12,832 bases of DNA from DATCJY01 sp036562565 (GTDB lineage: Bacteria; Bacteroidota; Bacteroidia; Flavobacteriales_D; Sanyastnellaceae), in NCBI GenBank assembly GCA_036562565.1, contig DATCJY010000061.1, positions 1-12,832 of the forward strand, given 5' to 3'. The first letter of the stretch is position 1; each line of letters starts with the position of its first letter. The notes beneath the pieces were generated by a model. It saw only the letters and a program-made list of their open reading frames with translations, did not search any database and was not told the DNA's origin. Positions 1 to 7,486 of this stretch are shown here, one piece after another. Made by a program: the position numbers and the translations under genes.

Positions 1-671
1 GCCCCAAGGCCCAGTGCAGCGCGTGCGGCAAACTCCGCAACGGTGCCTGCTCCCAGGATCACCACCTCGGTAGGTTTCACACCGCTGATGCCGCCAAACA
101 TCAACCCCTGACCACCACTGGCGTGGCTGAGGTATTCGGCAGCAATGAGCACAGCCGTGTTGCCGGCTATCTCACCCATGGCCCTCACCACGGGAAACAC
201 ATCAATCTCATCTTTGATATAATCCCAGGCAATGGCCGTGATGCGCTTGTTGCTCAGCGCGCGGAAAGTCTCCTGCTTTTGCACCGGCAGATGCAATGCC
301 GAGATAAGCGTTTGTCGCCCGGTCATCATATTGATTTCCTCCAGGCTTGGAGGAGCCACTTTGAGGATGAATTCGCTCTTAAAGACATCCTCCGGACTGT
401 ACACGATGCGCGCACCGGCCTCGCTGTAGTCGTGGTCTTGGAAATTGGAGTCCTTACCCGCGTTGGTCTCCACAATCACCTCGTGGCCGTTGTTCACCAA
501 CAGGGCTACACTCTCCGGCACCAGGGCCACGCGTCTTTCCTGAAACGAAGTTTCGCGCGGAATTCCGATGGTGAGTCGTGAGTGTTTCTTACCGATGGGC
601 GCAAGTTCTTCTTGCGGCATGAGTGCGGCTTCGGTAGCCAGCGAGCGGATTGCATCCTTCTTAGAATCCAT
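1..671 (-). CDS. ald: alanine dehydrogenase, N-terminal part (runs off the left edge)
   Basis: Catalyses NAD-dependent reversible deamination of L-alanine to pyruvate and ammonia in the cytoplasm. The first 223 codons of a family of about 370-400 residues are present; the gene continues past base 1. After a ~33-residue N-terminal extension, common in Bacteroidota homologues, comes the family start IGIPRET (35-41). ERRVALVPE (45-53) supplies the substrate Arg (R47). ILKVAPP (102-108) supplies the conserved Lys (K104), and ALHLPV (125-130) the catalytic His (H127). VVILGAGTVAE (203-213) is the Rossmann glycine loop that binds NAD. Residue matches are by analogy to the Bacillus enzyme. The ATG at 671 is preceded by an A-rich AGGAAATA stretch. 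The related transhydrogenase alpha subunit shares this fold; the N-terminal extension and motif spacing favour alanine dehydrogenase. Confidence 0.93.
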   Translation of the reverse strand, partial: MDSKKDAIRSLATEAALMPQEELAPIGKKHSRLTIGIPRETSFQERRVALVPESVALLVNNGHEVIVETNAGKDSNFQDHDYSEAGARIVYSPEDVFKSEFILKVAPPSLEEINMMTGRQTLISALHLPVQKQETFRALSNKRITAIAWDYIKDEIDVFPVVRAMGEIAGNTAVLIAAEYLSHASGGQGLMFGGISGVKPTEVVILGAGTVAEFAARAALGLG

Positions 672-723
672 TATTTCCTAAACAGATTGAGGGTAGTTGA
701 ATTGACTATGAAAAAACGAGATC

Positions 724-731
724 CGAAGATA
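724..731 (-). promoter_or_regulatory. putative -7 element for ald
   Basis: On the minus strand this reads TATCTTCG, a match to the Bacteroidota -7 consensus TAnnTTTG with one T-to-C change. The same variant lies before the TPR-ribH pair at 6250. It would give a leader of about 50 nt. No clear TTG was found at the -33 spacing, so this is a moderate call. Confidence 0.4.
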
Positions 732-802
732 ACCAATACCGTGCGCAGCCCGATTACCTTCGGTAAAAATTATGAGGTGCGTTGTTCACAGCAGCGAGTG
801 GG

Positions 803-845
803 CCTCAGCGGTCCCCGGCAGTGAAATGTCCTGACCGCCTAGAGG
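803..845. other. irregular 14-bp stem-loop in the ald upstream region
   Basis: The arms are CCTC (803-806) with GAGG (842-845) and GCGGTC (808-813) with GACCGC (833-838). An inner GGCA (817-820) pairs with TG plus CC (827-831, one bulge) around a GTGAAA loop. No T-run follows on either strand, so it is not a simple terminator. It could be part of a small RNA or a cruciform-type site. The direction of transcription is unknown. Confidence 0.4.
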
Positions 846-1004
846 TTGGTCATCGTATGAAAAGGGTTGAAAATGAGCTTCGGAAAAGGGGCGAGAGCCG
901 GTTTTTACCAAGAGGATAACCCACGCGGAGCGGTAAGTGGAACAGGGCAGGGAGTGTGGATAAATGCTGTTTAAAGATAATCGTTCTAAGATGGCAGCGA
1001 GGTA

Positions 1005-1033
1005 TTGCCCGCAAAGGTGTTTCTATATATTTG
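1005..1033 (+). promoter_or_regulatory. Bacteroidota-type promoter for the small membrane protein
   Basis: TTG at 1005-1007 and TATATTTG at 1026-1033 are 18 nt apart, matching the -33/-7 consensus of the phylum's main sigma factor. The start of transcription would fall near 1037-1040, leaving a leader of about 15 nt before the ATG at 1053. Confidence 0.65.
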
Positions 1034-1052
1034 TCGCGTTATATAAAAAGTT

Positions 1053-1292
1053 ATGGCAAATCACGATCCCAATCATTCATCCAAACAGCGCACTATCTTG
1101 TGGATTATTGCACCTGTTGCTGTTGTGCTAAGTTTGTTTCTCACCAAATTGAATCACAATGTACCACCACTGCGTGAGGAGTTGGACGGTAGAGTAGATG
1201 TAGTTAAATCCGCTCCGGCCCCAAAGGTGGAAGCACCGGCTGCCACTGAGGCGGCAAACACCCAACCAACTGCCGAGCCTGCTGCTCACTAA
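1053..1292 (+). CDS. small single-span membrane protein with Ala/Pro-rich tail, function unknown
   Basis: A 79-residue protein I do not recognise. Residues 1-12 are polar and basic, followed by one hydrophobic segment (about 13-30, ILWIIAPVAVVLSLFL). A polar region then leads into an Ala/Pro/Glu-rich low-complexity tail (about 53-79). The topology is probably N-in with the tail outside the inner membrane, though signal-anchor orientation is inferred. The frame is credible because it sits 20 nt below a consensus -7 element and is followed 64 nt later by a strong intrinsic terminator, making a complete monocistronic unit. The start is the only ATG ahead of the membrane segment, with an A-rich leader. 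The tail resembles flexible periplasmic linkers, but no catalytic motif is visible. Confidence 0.7.
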   Translation: MANHDPNHSSKQRTILWIIAPVAVVLSLFLTKLNHNVPPLREELDGRVDVVKSAPAPKVEAPAATEAANTQPTAEPAAH

Positions 1293-1355
1293 TCAGGTTG
1301 CGTGTACGTTTTTTTTGGGAAAAGAAGATTATCTCGCAGTTAAAGAAATAACCGA

Positions 1356-1380
1356 GGGAGCCGCAGGGCTCCCTTTTTTT
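1356..1380. terminator. intrinsic terminator between convergent transcripts
   Basis: Stem GGGAGCC (1356-1362) / GGCTCCC (1367-1373) with a GCAG loop is followed by seven T (1374-1380) on the plus strand, ending the small membrane protein transcript. The minus-strand recF stop codon overlaps the T-run. On the minus strand the same stem is followed by a moderately T-rich stretch, so it may also end the TraB-recF transcript. Confidence 0.85.
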
Positions 1381-2491
1381 ATGCGTGCACGGCAGTGCCG
1401 GCTGCTATCTTCCACACCTCATGGGGCATCTCCAGCTTGGTGAGCAAAGCCGGGATGCGCTCGGTGTGCGTATCGGTGATAAAAATTTGCCCCGTATCGT
1501 TGTCTTTGAGCCAACGCAAAATTTGCATGAGTCGGCCTTCATCAATTTTATCCAGCAAGTCATCCAGCATCAGCAGCGGATTGATGCCCTGGTGGGTGCG
1601 GATGCAATTGTATTGAGCAAACTTGAGTGCAAACAAAAACGACTTCTGTTGCCCTTGTGAGGCAAACTTCTTCAGCGGCATACCGCCAATGGTAAATGCC
1701 AATTCATCTTTGTGTATTCCGGCCGATGTTCTTTCCAACAGACGGTCTTTATCGCGGTTTTGTTGGAGCAATTCCTCCATGGAGTTTTCGTGCAAGTCGC
1801 TCTCATAAGTGATGGCCGTCTGCTCCTTGCCTTCGCAAATGGTTTGGTAAACGGAGTTGAATTGCACGGCAAACTCTTTGAGGAATTTCTTGCGCTCTTC
1901 ATATAGGATGGTGCCGTAATGAATGAGCTGCATGTCCCACGGCTCCAGAAAATCAGGGTTATAACCGCCCTTGGTGGCAAAGCTCTTGAGCAGGTTGTTG
2001 CGTTGGAGCAAAGCATGGTTGTAGGCCACCAATGCTTCCAAGTAGGGGCGGCTTTGTTGGGAGATAGTCGCATCGAGGAATTTCCTGCGCACCTCGCTGC
2101 CTTCCCAGATGAGTTCTATATCATAAGGTGTGATGATAACAGCCGGCAACAGGCCGATGTGGTCAGCGAGCTTGTCATATTCTTTGAAGTTGCGCTTGAA
2201 CACCTTGCGTTGGCCCTTGCGCAGCGCACAGACGATGTGCTCCGGCATGCCGTCTTTTTCAAACTCACCGGTGATGCTAGCTTGTTCGTGCCCGGTGGTG
2301 ATATTCTGTGAGTCGGTGGTGTTGAAGAAGCTTTTGCAAACGCACAAGTAGTGGATGGCATCGAGCAGGTTGGTCTTGCCCGAGCCATTGTCACCGGCAA
2401 AGCACACCACCTTGTTTTGAAAGTGGAGAGAAGCCTCTGTGTAATTCTTAAAGTTGTAGAGCGTGAGGCGCTCCAGCAGAATGTTCTTCAT
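1379..2491 (-). CDS. recF: DNA replication and repair protein RecF
   Basis: An SMC-like ATPase that acts with RecO and RecR to load RecA at single-stranded gaps in the RecFOR recombination-repair pathway. The 370-residue length is normal. The family start ILLERLTLYNFKNY leads to the Walker A loop GDNGSGKT (33-40). The ABC-type signature SQGQQK lies at 278-283 after KDEL (261-264). Walker B LLMLDD (306-311) is followed by the D-loop region LLDKID (312-317), then FITDTH near the C-terminus. All nucleotide-binding residues are intact. The ATG at 2491 lies 19 nt below the stop of the TraB-domain gene with no terminator between them, so co-transcription is likely. The C-terminus overlaps the terminator T-run. 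dnaA and dnaN, the classical neighbours of recF, are absent, as is usual in Bacteroidota. Confidence 0.97.
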   Translation of the reverse strand: MKNILLERLTLYNFKNYTEASLHFQNKVVCFAGDNGSGKTNLLDAIHYLCVCKSFFNTTDSQNITTGHEQASITGEFEKDGMPEHIVCALRKGQRKVFKRNFKEYDKLADHIGLLPAVIITPYDIELIWEGSEVRRKFLDATISQQSRPYLEALVAYNHALLQRNNLLKSFATKGGYNPDFLEPWDMQLIHYGTILYEERKKFLKEFAVQFNSVYQTICEGKEQTAITYESDLHENSMEELLQQNRDKDRLLERTSAGIHKDELAFTIGGMPLKKFASQGQQKSFLFALKFAQYNCIRTHQGINPLLMLDDLLDKIDEGRLMQILRWLKDNDTGQIFITDTHTERIPALLTKLEMPHEVWKIAAGTAVHA

Positions 2492-2510
2492 TAAAAATTT
2501 GACCGCTTAC

Positions 2511-5500
2511 TCAATACCGGTCATCGTCATCATCACCGGTATAACCGCGGCCAAAATTACGCCTCTTCCTATTGAGCTCTACAAGCTGTTTGTAGGCCAA
2601 ATCCATTTCTTCCATTTCATCTTCGTGCTCATCTAGGACAATGGTTCTGGATGAAACAATTCTGCGCGGCCACAGATGGTTAGGGTTTTTGTTGTCAAAA
2701 GCGATAATCACACCACGCCATTGTTTGGAGTCGCTGCGTTTGTATTTGGCGTAATAGACCATCAAGGCATCGTTGCGGATGCGGTCGGCACGCTTGTGGA
2801 ATACCACTACCGAGTCCACCACCACTTTCTTATCGTAGTTGTGGCGATACCTCTCTTTGATATACAGCTTGATGAGCTCCTCGGTGTTGCGGTATTGCTC
2901 CGGGAAGCGGTCAGTCATCTTTTGGTCATAGAGCAATTCATAAAGCGGAATGATGAGCTCTTCTTTTTTGGCAATGCGTTGCAAAACGGAATCAGATACT
3001 GCCACGTTGTGGCGCATATCAAACGCAGCAAGGTCCAGGAGCAAGGGCAGGTTCTTGGTGGCATACGCTTTTGCAAAGAAGGTGGCTACCTCAGGCTTGT
3101 GGCGGTAGGGATGGAGCAAGGTGCAATACGTGAGGAACAGATATGTATCGCGGTAGTCATCTTCGTTTTTCACCGCGTTGATGCGTTTGAGTTCGTTCTT
3201 GGCCTCCATCAGGAATTGAGGCACTTCCGTTTCCAAGAGCTTTGGATGAATCATTGCGCTGTCCATGAGGGTGCCCAAGAGCACATACACGGGAATTTCA
3301 TATTCATTGAGGCTGGTGAGTGTGGTCACCTCCGGCATCAGCAGCGTGGCCAGTTCCAAGCTGTCGATGTTGAGCATACCGTTCCACTCATACTCCTCAA
3401 AGTCGATGATAGGCGGTTCGTCCAGCAGCAATTGTTTATAGGCCAAAAGGGCGTTGCGTGTGCGCATCCAGCGCAGGTTGTTCAATAAGTCCACTTGGTA
3501 ATATGCACTGTCCGGGTAGCGGTAATATTCCTCTTTGATGAAAGCGATATTGGCAGCACTTGTGTCGTTGTAGAGCGCTTCCACCAAGTGTTCTTTGAGG
3601 TTGTTGAGGGCTTCTTTGTCAGGGCTCTCAGGCATATTGTGCAGGATGGTGCGGATGCGCGGCACGGCCTCAGCTCCCAAGTCCACCTCAGCTGCCAAGC
3701 GGATGGCGTTCTCACGGATGGTGCTGTCACTGCTGTACAATGCATCCAAGTACGCCAAGTCCATATTGATGAAATGGTTGTAGGCAAAAACGGTATCGGT
3801 TGGCTCGAAGGTGTTGAACACAGTGGTGAGGAAACTGCTTGGCCCCAAGATGGAGTCATAGGTGGCTTGCAACACATAGAGCGATTTGTTGTGAAGGATT
3901 TGCTTCACCCAAGCTTTGCGCACCGAGGCGGTGTCTGACAATACATGTTCAAGCATCACACCTGTGGGAGTCCATGTAATGCTGCGGCTGTCGATGATCA
4001 GGTTATGGGCCTTGATGAACTCTTCGCGGTTATTGATAAATGACACTGAATCCTCCGCATCCGAGAAGCGGTGGTAGCGTTGAAAGTGAACCTTCACCGT
4101 TTCAGCGTTGTTGGGAACGCTCAGTTCGGTTTGTTGTTTCATCCCTCGGAAGATGTTCTTTTCTTCTTTGGAAGAGTAATACCAATTGTAATCCTCATCG
4201 TCATCGTTCTTTTGGGCATGCGGCACATAAGGCAGCTCTACCCTAAAGAAGCAAGTAGTGTCCTCATAAGTGGTGAAGGAGCTGTATTGTGGAAGCGCGA
4301 ATTGAATACTTAGGAAATACTTTTCCGCTTCTTGCTCATGGTAGGTCAAAGCAGAGAATACGCAATAGTTGAGGTTTTGCAAAACGAACAACGCATGGAG
4401 CGTTTTGCCATGGGGGCCCTGGAATTTGGCACGCACTGCGGGGAGCATTTGATGTGTGGTGTTGGTGCGTGAGATTTCCGTGAGGCGGTTGTCATCTTTG
4501 TAGGCATCGGCAAGGCGGTTCACCTCATATACATCTTCATCGATGAAGCCCGGGTCGTCCACAGTGTGGCGTTGTGACAGATAGAAGGTTTTTGTATGGG
4601 GATCATAGGCCGTAGCCGTGAAATCCCCGTTTACTTCATCGCTGGTGTTGACATAGCCCAACACGCGTGCCGGCACGCTGAAGCGGATGCTGCCATCTAT
4701 GGAAGACCAAGTGTTTTTGGCTTCCACTGCCGGCAGAAGAATTTTGAGGTTGGAGAAGAACTCATCGCCATAGCCGTTCTTTATTTTATCACCAGTGGCC
4801 GTGGCACGCAGGATGAGCACCATCTCGCCCTGTACCAGTACCATGTTGCGGTGATAATCGCCTTTGCGAGTTTTGTTCAGAATATCATAACCGATAAAGC
4901 CTTGCAGTGCGATGCGCTTTTTGCTCTCGATGCTGCCGGCAATGGATTCGTAGAGAATACTGTCAATGGATGCCAGTACTTGTTGGGTGGTGTAGTTTTT
5001 CCAACCGGCATAGCTGCGCATGGAAGCAACGATGAAGCAAGCCCCGTTAGGAATGTCCATGCTCAACCAAGTGCTGCCATCGGAGTCGCCACCCAGAGGA
5101 TAAATGGTAGCGGGTGCGGTAAAGCTCAGGAGTTTGTCTTCCGTCACATATACCTGCGGTGTGCGCTTATAGATTTGTTTTTCGAGTTTGGCGCGCGCTT
5201 TACCACCGTGCTCTCCTTTGTTGTAAGGCTCAACGGTATAGCCCAATTGGCGCAACATTTCAATCACCCCGTTAGGGCCGGGCAGGTGAGCGCATCCCAT
5301 TCCGGCAAAGATGGATTTACCGGATTTCATCACGCTGTCCATGTTCTGGACGAACACTTTGTTGCGCTCCACGAGGATGTATTTGTCAAATGATTTGCTG
5401 GTCGTTTTCTTGTTGAGCGAATCAATGAGGTCCAGGTCTTGGTTGCGGTATGCGGGTTCCAGTTGAGCGAGCAATTGCTGGTGTTCTCTTCGGTCTTTGG

Positions 5501-6125
5501 CATCATAAGAGGTTTCATCCAGCTCGTTCATCTCCTCTTTGCGGGCGAGCTTCATGAACTGTGTGGACTGCTCATAGGTCTCCAGGCCGAAGGTGTTTTT
5601 GCCCAGCTTCTTGCCGGTTTGGTAGATGTGCATATCCAGCCAAGTATTTTCTTCAAAGTCGGGAGAGAGGCCGTAGTTGCCGCTGCGGAAGAGCATATAG
5701 TTGAGCAGGATGGGGTCGAACATGAGCACTTCCTGCACGCGCTTCTGCACGTTGGTGTTGAGCACAAAGTAGCCGTGCAACTCCGGAATACCGCTATTGT
5801 TGTTGTTGAAGCCGTATTCATTGGTCCACCGGCCGCGGTTGGCGCGATAGAGGTTGCCCTTGGTTTCATCGAAGATGGCTTGCAACCAGGCCTCGGGCTC
5901 CAGCTCCAGCGCTACTTCATCCACTTCTTTGAGGGCTTTGTAAAACGGATCACCGAGGTGAAACACCATCTTGCCGCTAATGTGCATGGTGCCGTACATG
6001 TAGGAAGGCTTTGTCATGCCATTGCCACTGATTTTCCACATCAGGCTTTGGTATTTCTTTTGGGCGAGAGAGGGAGTGCTGAGTAGGATGAGGGCTACAA
6101 GGGAAATTAAAAATCTAGGAAACAT
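2511..6125 (-). CDS. exported 1204-residue protein with N-terminal TraB/GumN domain
   Basis: The exact function is unknown; some TraB/GumN relatives are proposed metalloproteases. An ATG at 6125 gives a clean Sec signal peptide (MFPRFLISLVALILLSTPSLAQ region, residues 1-21). An upstream alternative at 6200 would add 25 non-signal residues and would lie upstream of the best -7 element, so it is rejected. The TraB domain spans about 26-302: LMWKISGNG (28-36), YGTMH (44-48), LELEPE (73-78), GLETYEQ (180-186) and MGCAHLPGPNG (276-286). TraB-only homologues are usually about 250-350 residues; here roughly 900 further residues follow. They include a region about 790-930 that reads like helical HEAT-type repeats and a C-terminus ending in a five-Asp run. 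I recognise no domain in that part. Location is probably periplasmic or outer-membrane-associated. It is upstream of recF in the same transcript. Confidence 0.88.
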   Translation of the reverse strand: MFPRFLISLVALILLSTPSLAQKKYQSLMWKISGNGMTKPSYMYGTMHISGKMVFHLGDPFYKALKEVDEVALELEPEAWLQAIFDETKGNLYRANRGRWTNEYGFNNNNSGIPELHGYFVLNTNVQKRVQEVLMFDPILLNYMLFRSGNYGLSPDFEENTWLDMHIYQTGKKLGKNTFGLETYEQSTQFMKLARKEEMNELDETSYDAKDRREHQQLLAQLEPAYRNQDLDLIDSLNKKTTSKSFDKYILVERNKVFVQNMDSVMKSGKSIFAGMGCAHLPGPNGVIEMLRQLGYTVEPYNKGEHGGKARAKLEKQIYKRTPQVYVTEDKLLSFTAPATIYPLGGDSDGSTWLSMDIPNGACFIVASMRSYAGWKNYTTQQVLASIDSILYESIAGSIESKKRIALQGFIGYDILNKTRKGDYHRNMVLVQGEMVLILRATATGDKIKNGYGDEFFSNLKILLPAVEAKNTWSSIDGSIRFSVPARVLGYVNTSDEVNGDFTATAYDPHTKTFYLSQRHTVDDPGFIDEDVYEVNRLADAYKDDNRLTEISRTNTTHQMLPAVRAKFQGPHGKTLHALFVLQNLNYCVFSALTYHEQEAEKYFLSIQFALPQYSSFTTYEDTTCFFRVELPYVPHAQKNDDDEDYNWYYSSKEEKNIFRGMKQQTELSVPNNAETVKVHFQRYHRFSDAEDSVSFINNREEFIKAHNLIIDSRSITWTPTGVMLEHVLSDTASVRKAWVKQILHNKSLYVLQATYDSILGPSSFLTTVFNTFEPTDTVFAYNHFINMDLAYLDALYSSDSTIRENAIRLAAEVDLGAEAVPRIRTILHNMPESPDKEALNNLKEHLVEALYNDTSAANIAFIKEEYYRYPDSAYYQVDLLNNLRWMRTRNALLAYKQLLLDEPPIIDFEEYEWNGMLNIDSLELATLLMPEVTTLTSLNEYEIPVYVLLGTLMDSAMIHPKLLETEVPQFLMEAKNELKRINAVKNEDDYRDTYLFLTYCTLLHPYRHKPEVATFFAKAYATKNLPLLLDLAAFDMRHNVAVSDSVLQRIAKKEELIIPLYELLYDQKMTDRFPEQYRNTEELIKLYIKERYRHNYDKKVVVDSVVVFHKRADRIRNDALMVYYAKYKRSDSKQWRGVIIAFDNKNPNHLWPRRIVSSRTIVLDEHEDEMEEMDLAYKQLVELNRKRRNFGRGYTGDDDDDRY

Positions 6126-6179
6126 CAGGGCTTTTGTAATGGGTAACTGAGTGCAGGCAATTCTATTGTGAGATCTTTG

Positions 6180-6187
6180 CAAAATTA
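6180..6187 (-). promoter_or_regulatory. putative -7 element for the TraB-domain gene and recF
   Basis: On the minus strand this reads TAATTTTG, a full match to TAnnTTTG. The start of transcription would fall near 6173-6176, about 50 nt before the ATG at 6125 and downstream of the alternative start at 6200. That supports the shorter protein. No TTG was found at the ideal -33 distance. Confidence 0.5.
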
Positions 6188-6227
6188 CCGATTTATGCAC
6201 ATCTCCGTGGTAAAGAGCAAGAAATAC

Positions 6228-6257
6228 TTTGCCCGTAAGGCATTTCTTTTATCTTCG
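6228..6257 (+). promoter_or_regulatory. promoter for the TPR protein and ribH
   Basis: TTTG at 6228-6231 and TATCTTCG at 6250-6257 have an 18-nt spacer, the Bacteroidota -33/-7 arrangement. The -7 element is continuous with a 20-nt module (6254-6273) identical to one at the hppA promoter. The start of transcription should fall near 6260, giving a leader of about 20 nt. The -33 element overlaps the spurious TTG start at 6229, so translation must begin at 6280. Confidence 0.7.
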
Positions 6258-6279
6258 CGGCCGAAATTTTTTAAAAATA

Positions 6280-6981
6280 ATGGCTAAACAAGTAGAAACG
6301 AAATCAGCTCCAATCGTTGACGTACAGCAAGTTTATAACAATACAGAAGCGTTCTTTGAGAAAAACAGAAAACCGCTTCTTTATGGATTAATCGCTGTTG
6401 CAGTTTTGTTTGCAGGTTTCTTCGGATACCAATACGGCATCAAAGCTCCGAAAGAGCAAAAGGCTAACAATGCTGCTATGACTGCGGAATTGTGGGCAGG
6501 AAGAGATTCCATTGAACTTGCATTCAAAGGCAACGGAGACTTTGAAGGTTTCGAATCTATTGCTGAGAATTACAAAGGTACCAAAGCCGCTGACAGAGCC
6601 AATTTTTGGTGTGGTGTGTACTACCGCGATATTGCGAAGGACTACGCTACGGCTCTTGAGTATTTCAAAAAAGTAAACTTCAATGATGATGCGGTTGCTG
6701 TAGAAGTAATGGGCAACATAGGTGATATGTATGTGATGCAAGGCAACTTGGAAGAAGGAGCATCATGGTTGGAGAAAGCAGCCAAGAACGCCAACAAGAG
6801 CAACAGCCGTGATTTCACCGGTCCTATCTACAGCCTGAAAGCGGCCAAAGTTTATTTGGAACTGGGTAAAAAAGATCGTGCTAAATCATTGCTTCAATAC
6901 GTAGTGGACAATTACGATAAAAAAGGCAGTGAGTATGCTGAAGCAGAGAAATTGCTCTCATACGTGAAAGCACAGTCATAA
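6280..6981 (+). CDS. membrane-anchored tetratricopeptide-like protein
   Basis: A 233-residue protein with a short cytoplasmic N-terminus (1-31), one membrane span (about 33-52, LLYGLIAVAVLFAGFFGY) and a soluble helical domain outside the membrane. Helix pairs resembling degenerate TPRs lie at about 118-160 (YYRDIAKDYATALEYFKKV) and 160-230 (MGNIGDMYVMQGNLEEGASW; AAKVYLELGKKDRAKSLL). The architecture resembles YfgM-type proteins, which in enterobacteria work with periplasmic chaperones and the Sec translocon; that role is inference only. The ATG at 6280 was chosen over an in-frame TTG at 6229, because the latter lies inside the promoter and adds a non-conserved basic stretch. ribH follows after 8 nt, so the two share a transcript. 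A TPR gene before ribH is, from memory, a common Bacteroidota arrangement. Confidence 0.9.
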   Translation: MAKQVETKSAPIVDVQQVYNNTEAFFEKNRKPLLYGLIAVAVLFAGFFGYQYGIKAPKEQKANNAAMTAELWAGRDSIELAFKGNGDFEGFESIAENYKGTKAADRANFWCGVYYRDIAKDYATALEYFKKVNFNDDAVAVEVMGNIGDMYVMQGNLEEGASWLEKAAKNANKSNSRDFTGPIYSLKAAKVYLELGKKDRAKSLLQYVVDNYDKKGSEYAEAEKLLSYVKAQS

Positions 6982-6989
6982 GCAGTTTT

Positions 6990-7484
6990 ATGGCGACTAC
7001 AAACTTATCAGCTTATAATAAAGAGAACCTTCCCGATGCTCGCAACATGCGCATCGGGATTGTTGTTTCTGAATGGAACGCAGAGATAACCGAGAACCTT
7101 CTTCGCGGTTGTCAAGAAGCGTTGATGGACTGCGGTGTTACCGTGAACAACCTGCACATCCATCACGTACCGGGCAGTTACGAATTGCCGATGGGAGCGC
7201 AATTGCTGCTCGAAAACAAATCCGTTGAGGCGGTGATTTGCCTCGGCTCTGTCATCCGCGGTGAGACACCCCACTTCAACTTTGTGTGCCAAACCTGTGC
7301 CGATGGCATCAAGGACGTGATGCTCAAATACAACAAGCCTGTCATCTTTGGTGTGCTCACCGATGACAACATAGAGCAATCACGCGCGCGCAGCGGTGGC
7401 GCATTGGGCAATAAAGGAACGGAAGCGGCTATCACCGCCATCAAGATGATTGCCCTCAAGCGTCAGCTCGAAGACAACTGGTGA
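6990..7484 (+). CDS. ribH: 6,7-dimethyl-8-ribityllumazine synthase
   Basis: The penultimate enzyme of riboflavin synthesis. It condenses 5-amino-6-ribitylamino-uracil with 3,4-dihydroxy-2-butanone 4-phosphate in the cytoplasm and usually forms pentamers or icosahedral capsids. The 164-residue length is normal. Active-site motifs are complete: SEWN (27-30, aromatic residue stacking on the pyrimidine), VPGSYELP (60-67), GSVIRGETPHFNFV (86-99) with catalytic His95, GVLTDDNIEQ (121-130), and R134 followed by SGG and GNKGTEAA (140-147). The gene sits 8 nt after the TPR-protein gene and has no promoter of its own that I can see. No FMN riboswitch precedes the pair. Its stop codon is 2 bp from the stop of the convergent gene, with no terminator between. 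Confidence 0.98.
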   Translation: MATTNLSAYNKENLPDARNMRIGIVVSEWNAEITENLLRGCQEALMDCGVTVNNLHIHHVPGSYELPMGAQLLLENKSVEAVICLGSVIRGETPHFNFVCQTCADGIKDVMLKYNKPVIFGVLTDDNIEQSRARSGGALGNKGTEAAITAIKMIALKRQLEDNW

Positions 7485-7486
7485 GC

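Larger units (their letters stand above)
672..1004. other. gene-free intergenic stretch between ald and the small membrane protein
   Basis: No frame on either strand gives a convincing protein; the longest open frames here have arginine/cysteine-rich shadow composition. It holds the ald -7 element, a short hairpin TTACC-TTC-GGTAA (755-767) and the larger stem-loop at 803-845. Hallmarks of RNase P RNA, tmRNA and SRP RNA were looked for and not found. 858-1004 is purine-rich on the plus strand with no feature I can name. Confidence 0.5.

Noticed and set aside
123..824. Plus-strand open frames across the left edge
   Set aside because: The minus strand here clearly encodes alanine dehydrogenase with its catalytic residues, so 123-581 is antisense shadow. 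582-824 straddles the ald start and the intergenic region without a plausible protein.
931..941. An 11-mer CACGCGGAGCG shared by 931-941 and 12704-12714
   Set aside because: Too short to mean much in a 12.8-kb window, and the flanks do not match.
680..1004. Possible conserved non-coding RNA (RNase P, tmRNA, SRP or 6S) in the ald upstream gap
   Set aside because: The signature segments of RNase P, tmRNA and SRP RNA are absent, and 6S has no short motif I could test by eye. Only the unnamed stem-loop at 803-845 is supported.
2676..3488. Long plus-strand open frame (270 codons) inside the TraB-domain gene
   Set aside because: It is antisense to a gene with a signal peptide, recognisable motifs and a matching promoter. 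Its translation is Val/His/Gln-rich with no family motif. The same holds for plus-strand frames at 4596-5393 and 5439-6086.
6126..6200. 25-residue N-terminal extension of the TraB-domain protein starting at 6200
   Set aside because: It would put the -7 element inside the coding region and bury the signal peptide behind a polar stretch.
6258..6279. FMN riboswitch before the riboflavin gene pair
   Set aside because: The leader is only about 20 nt and has none of the conserved riboswitch helices.
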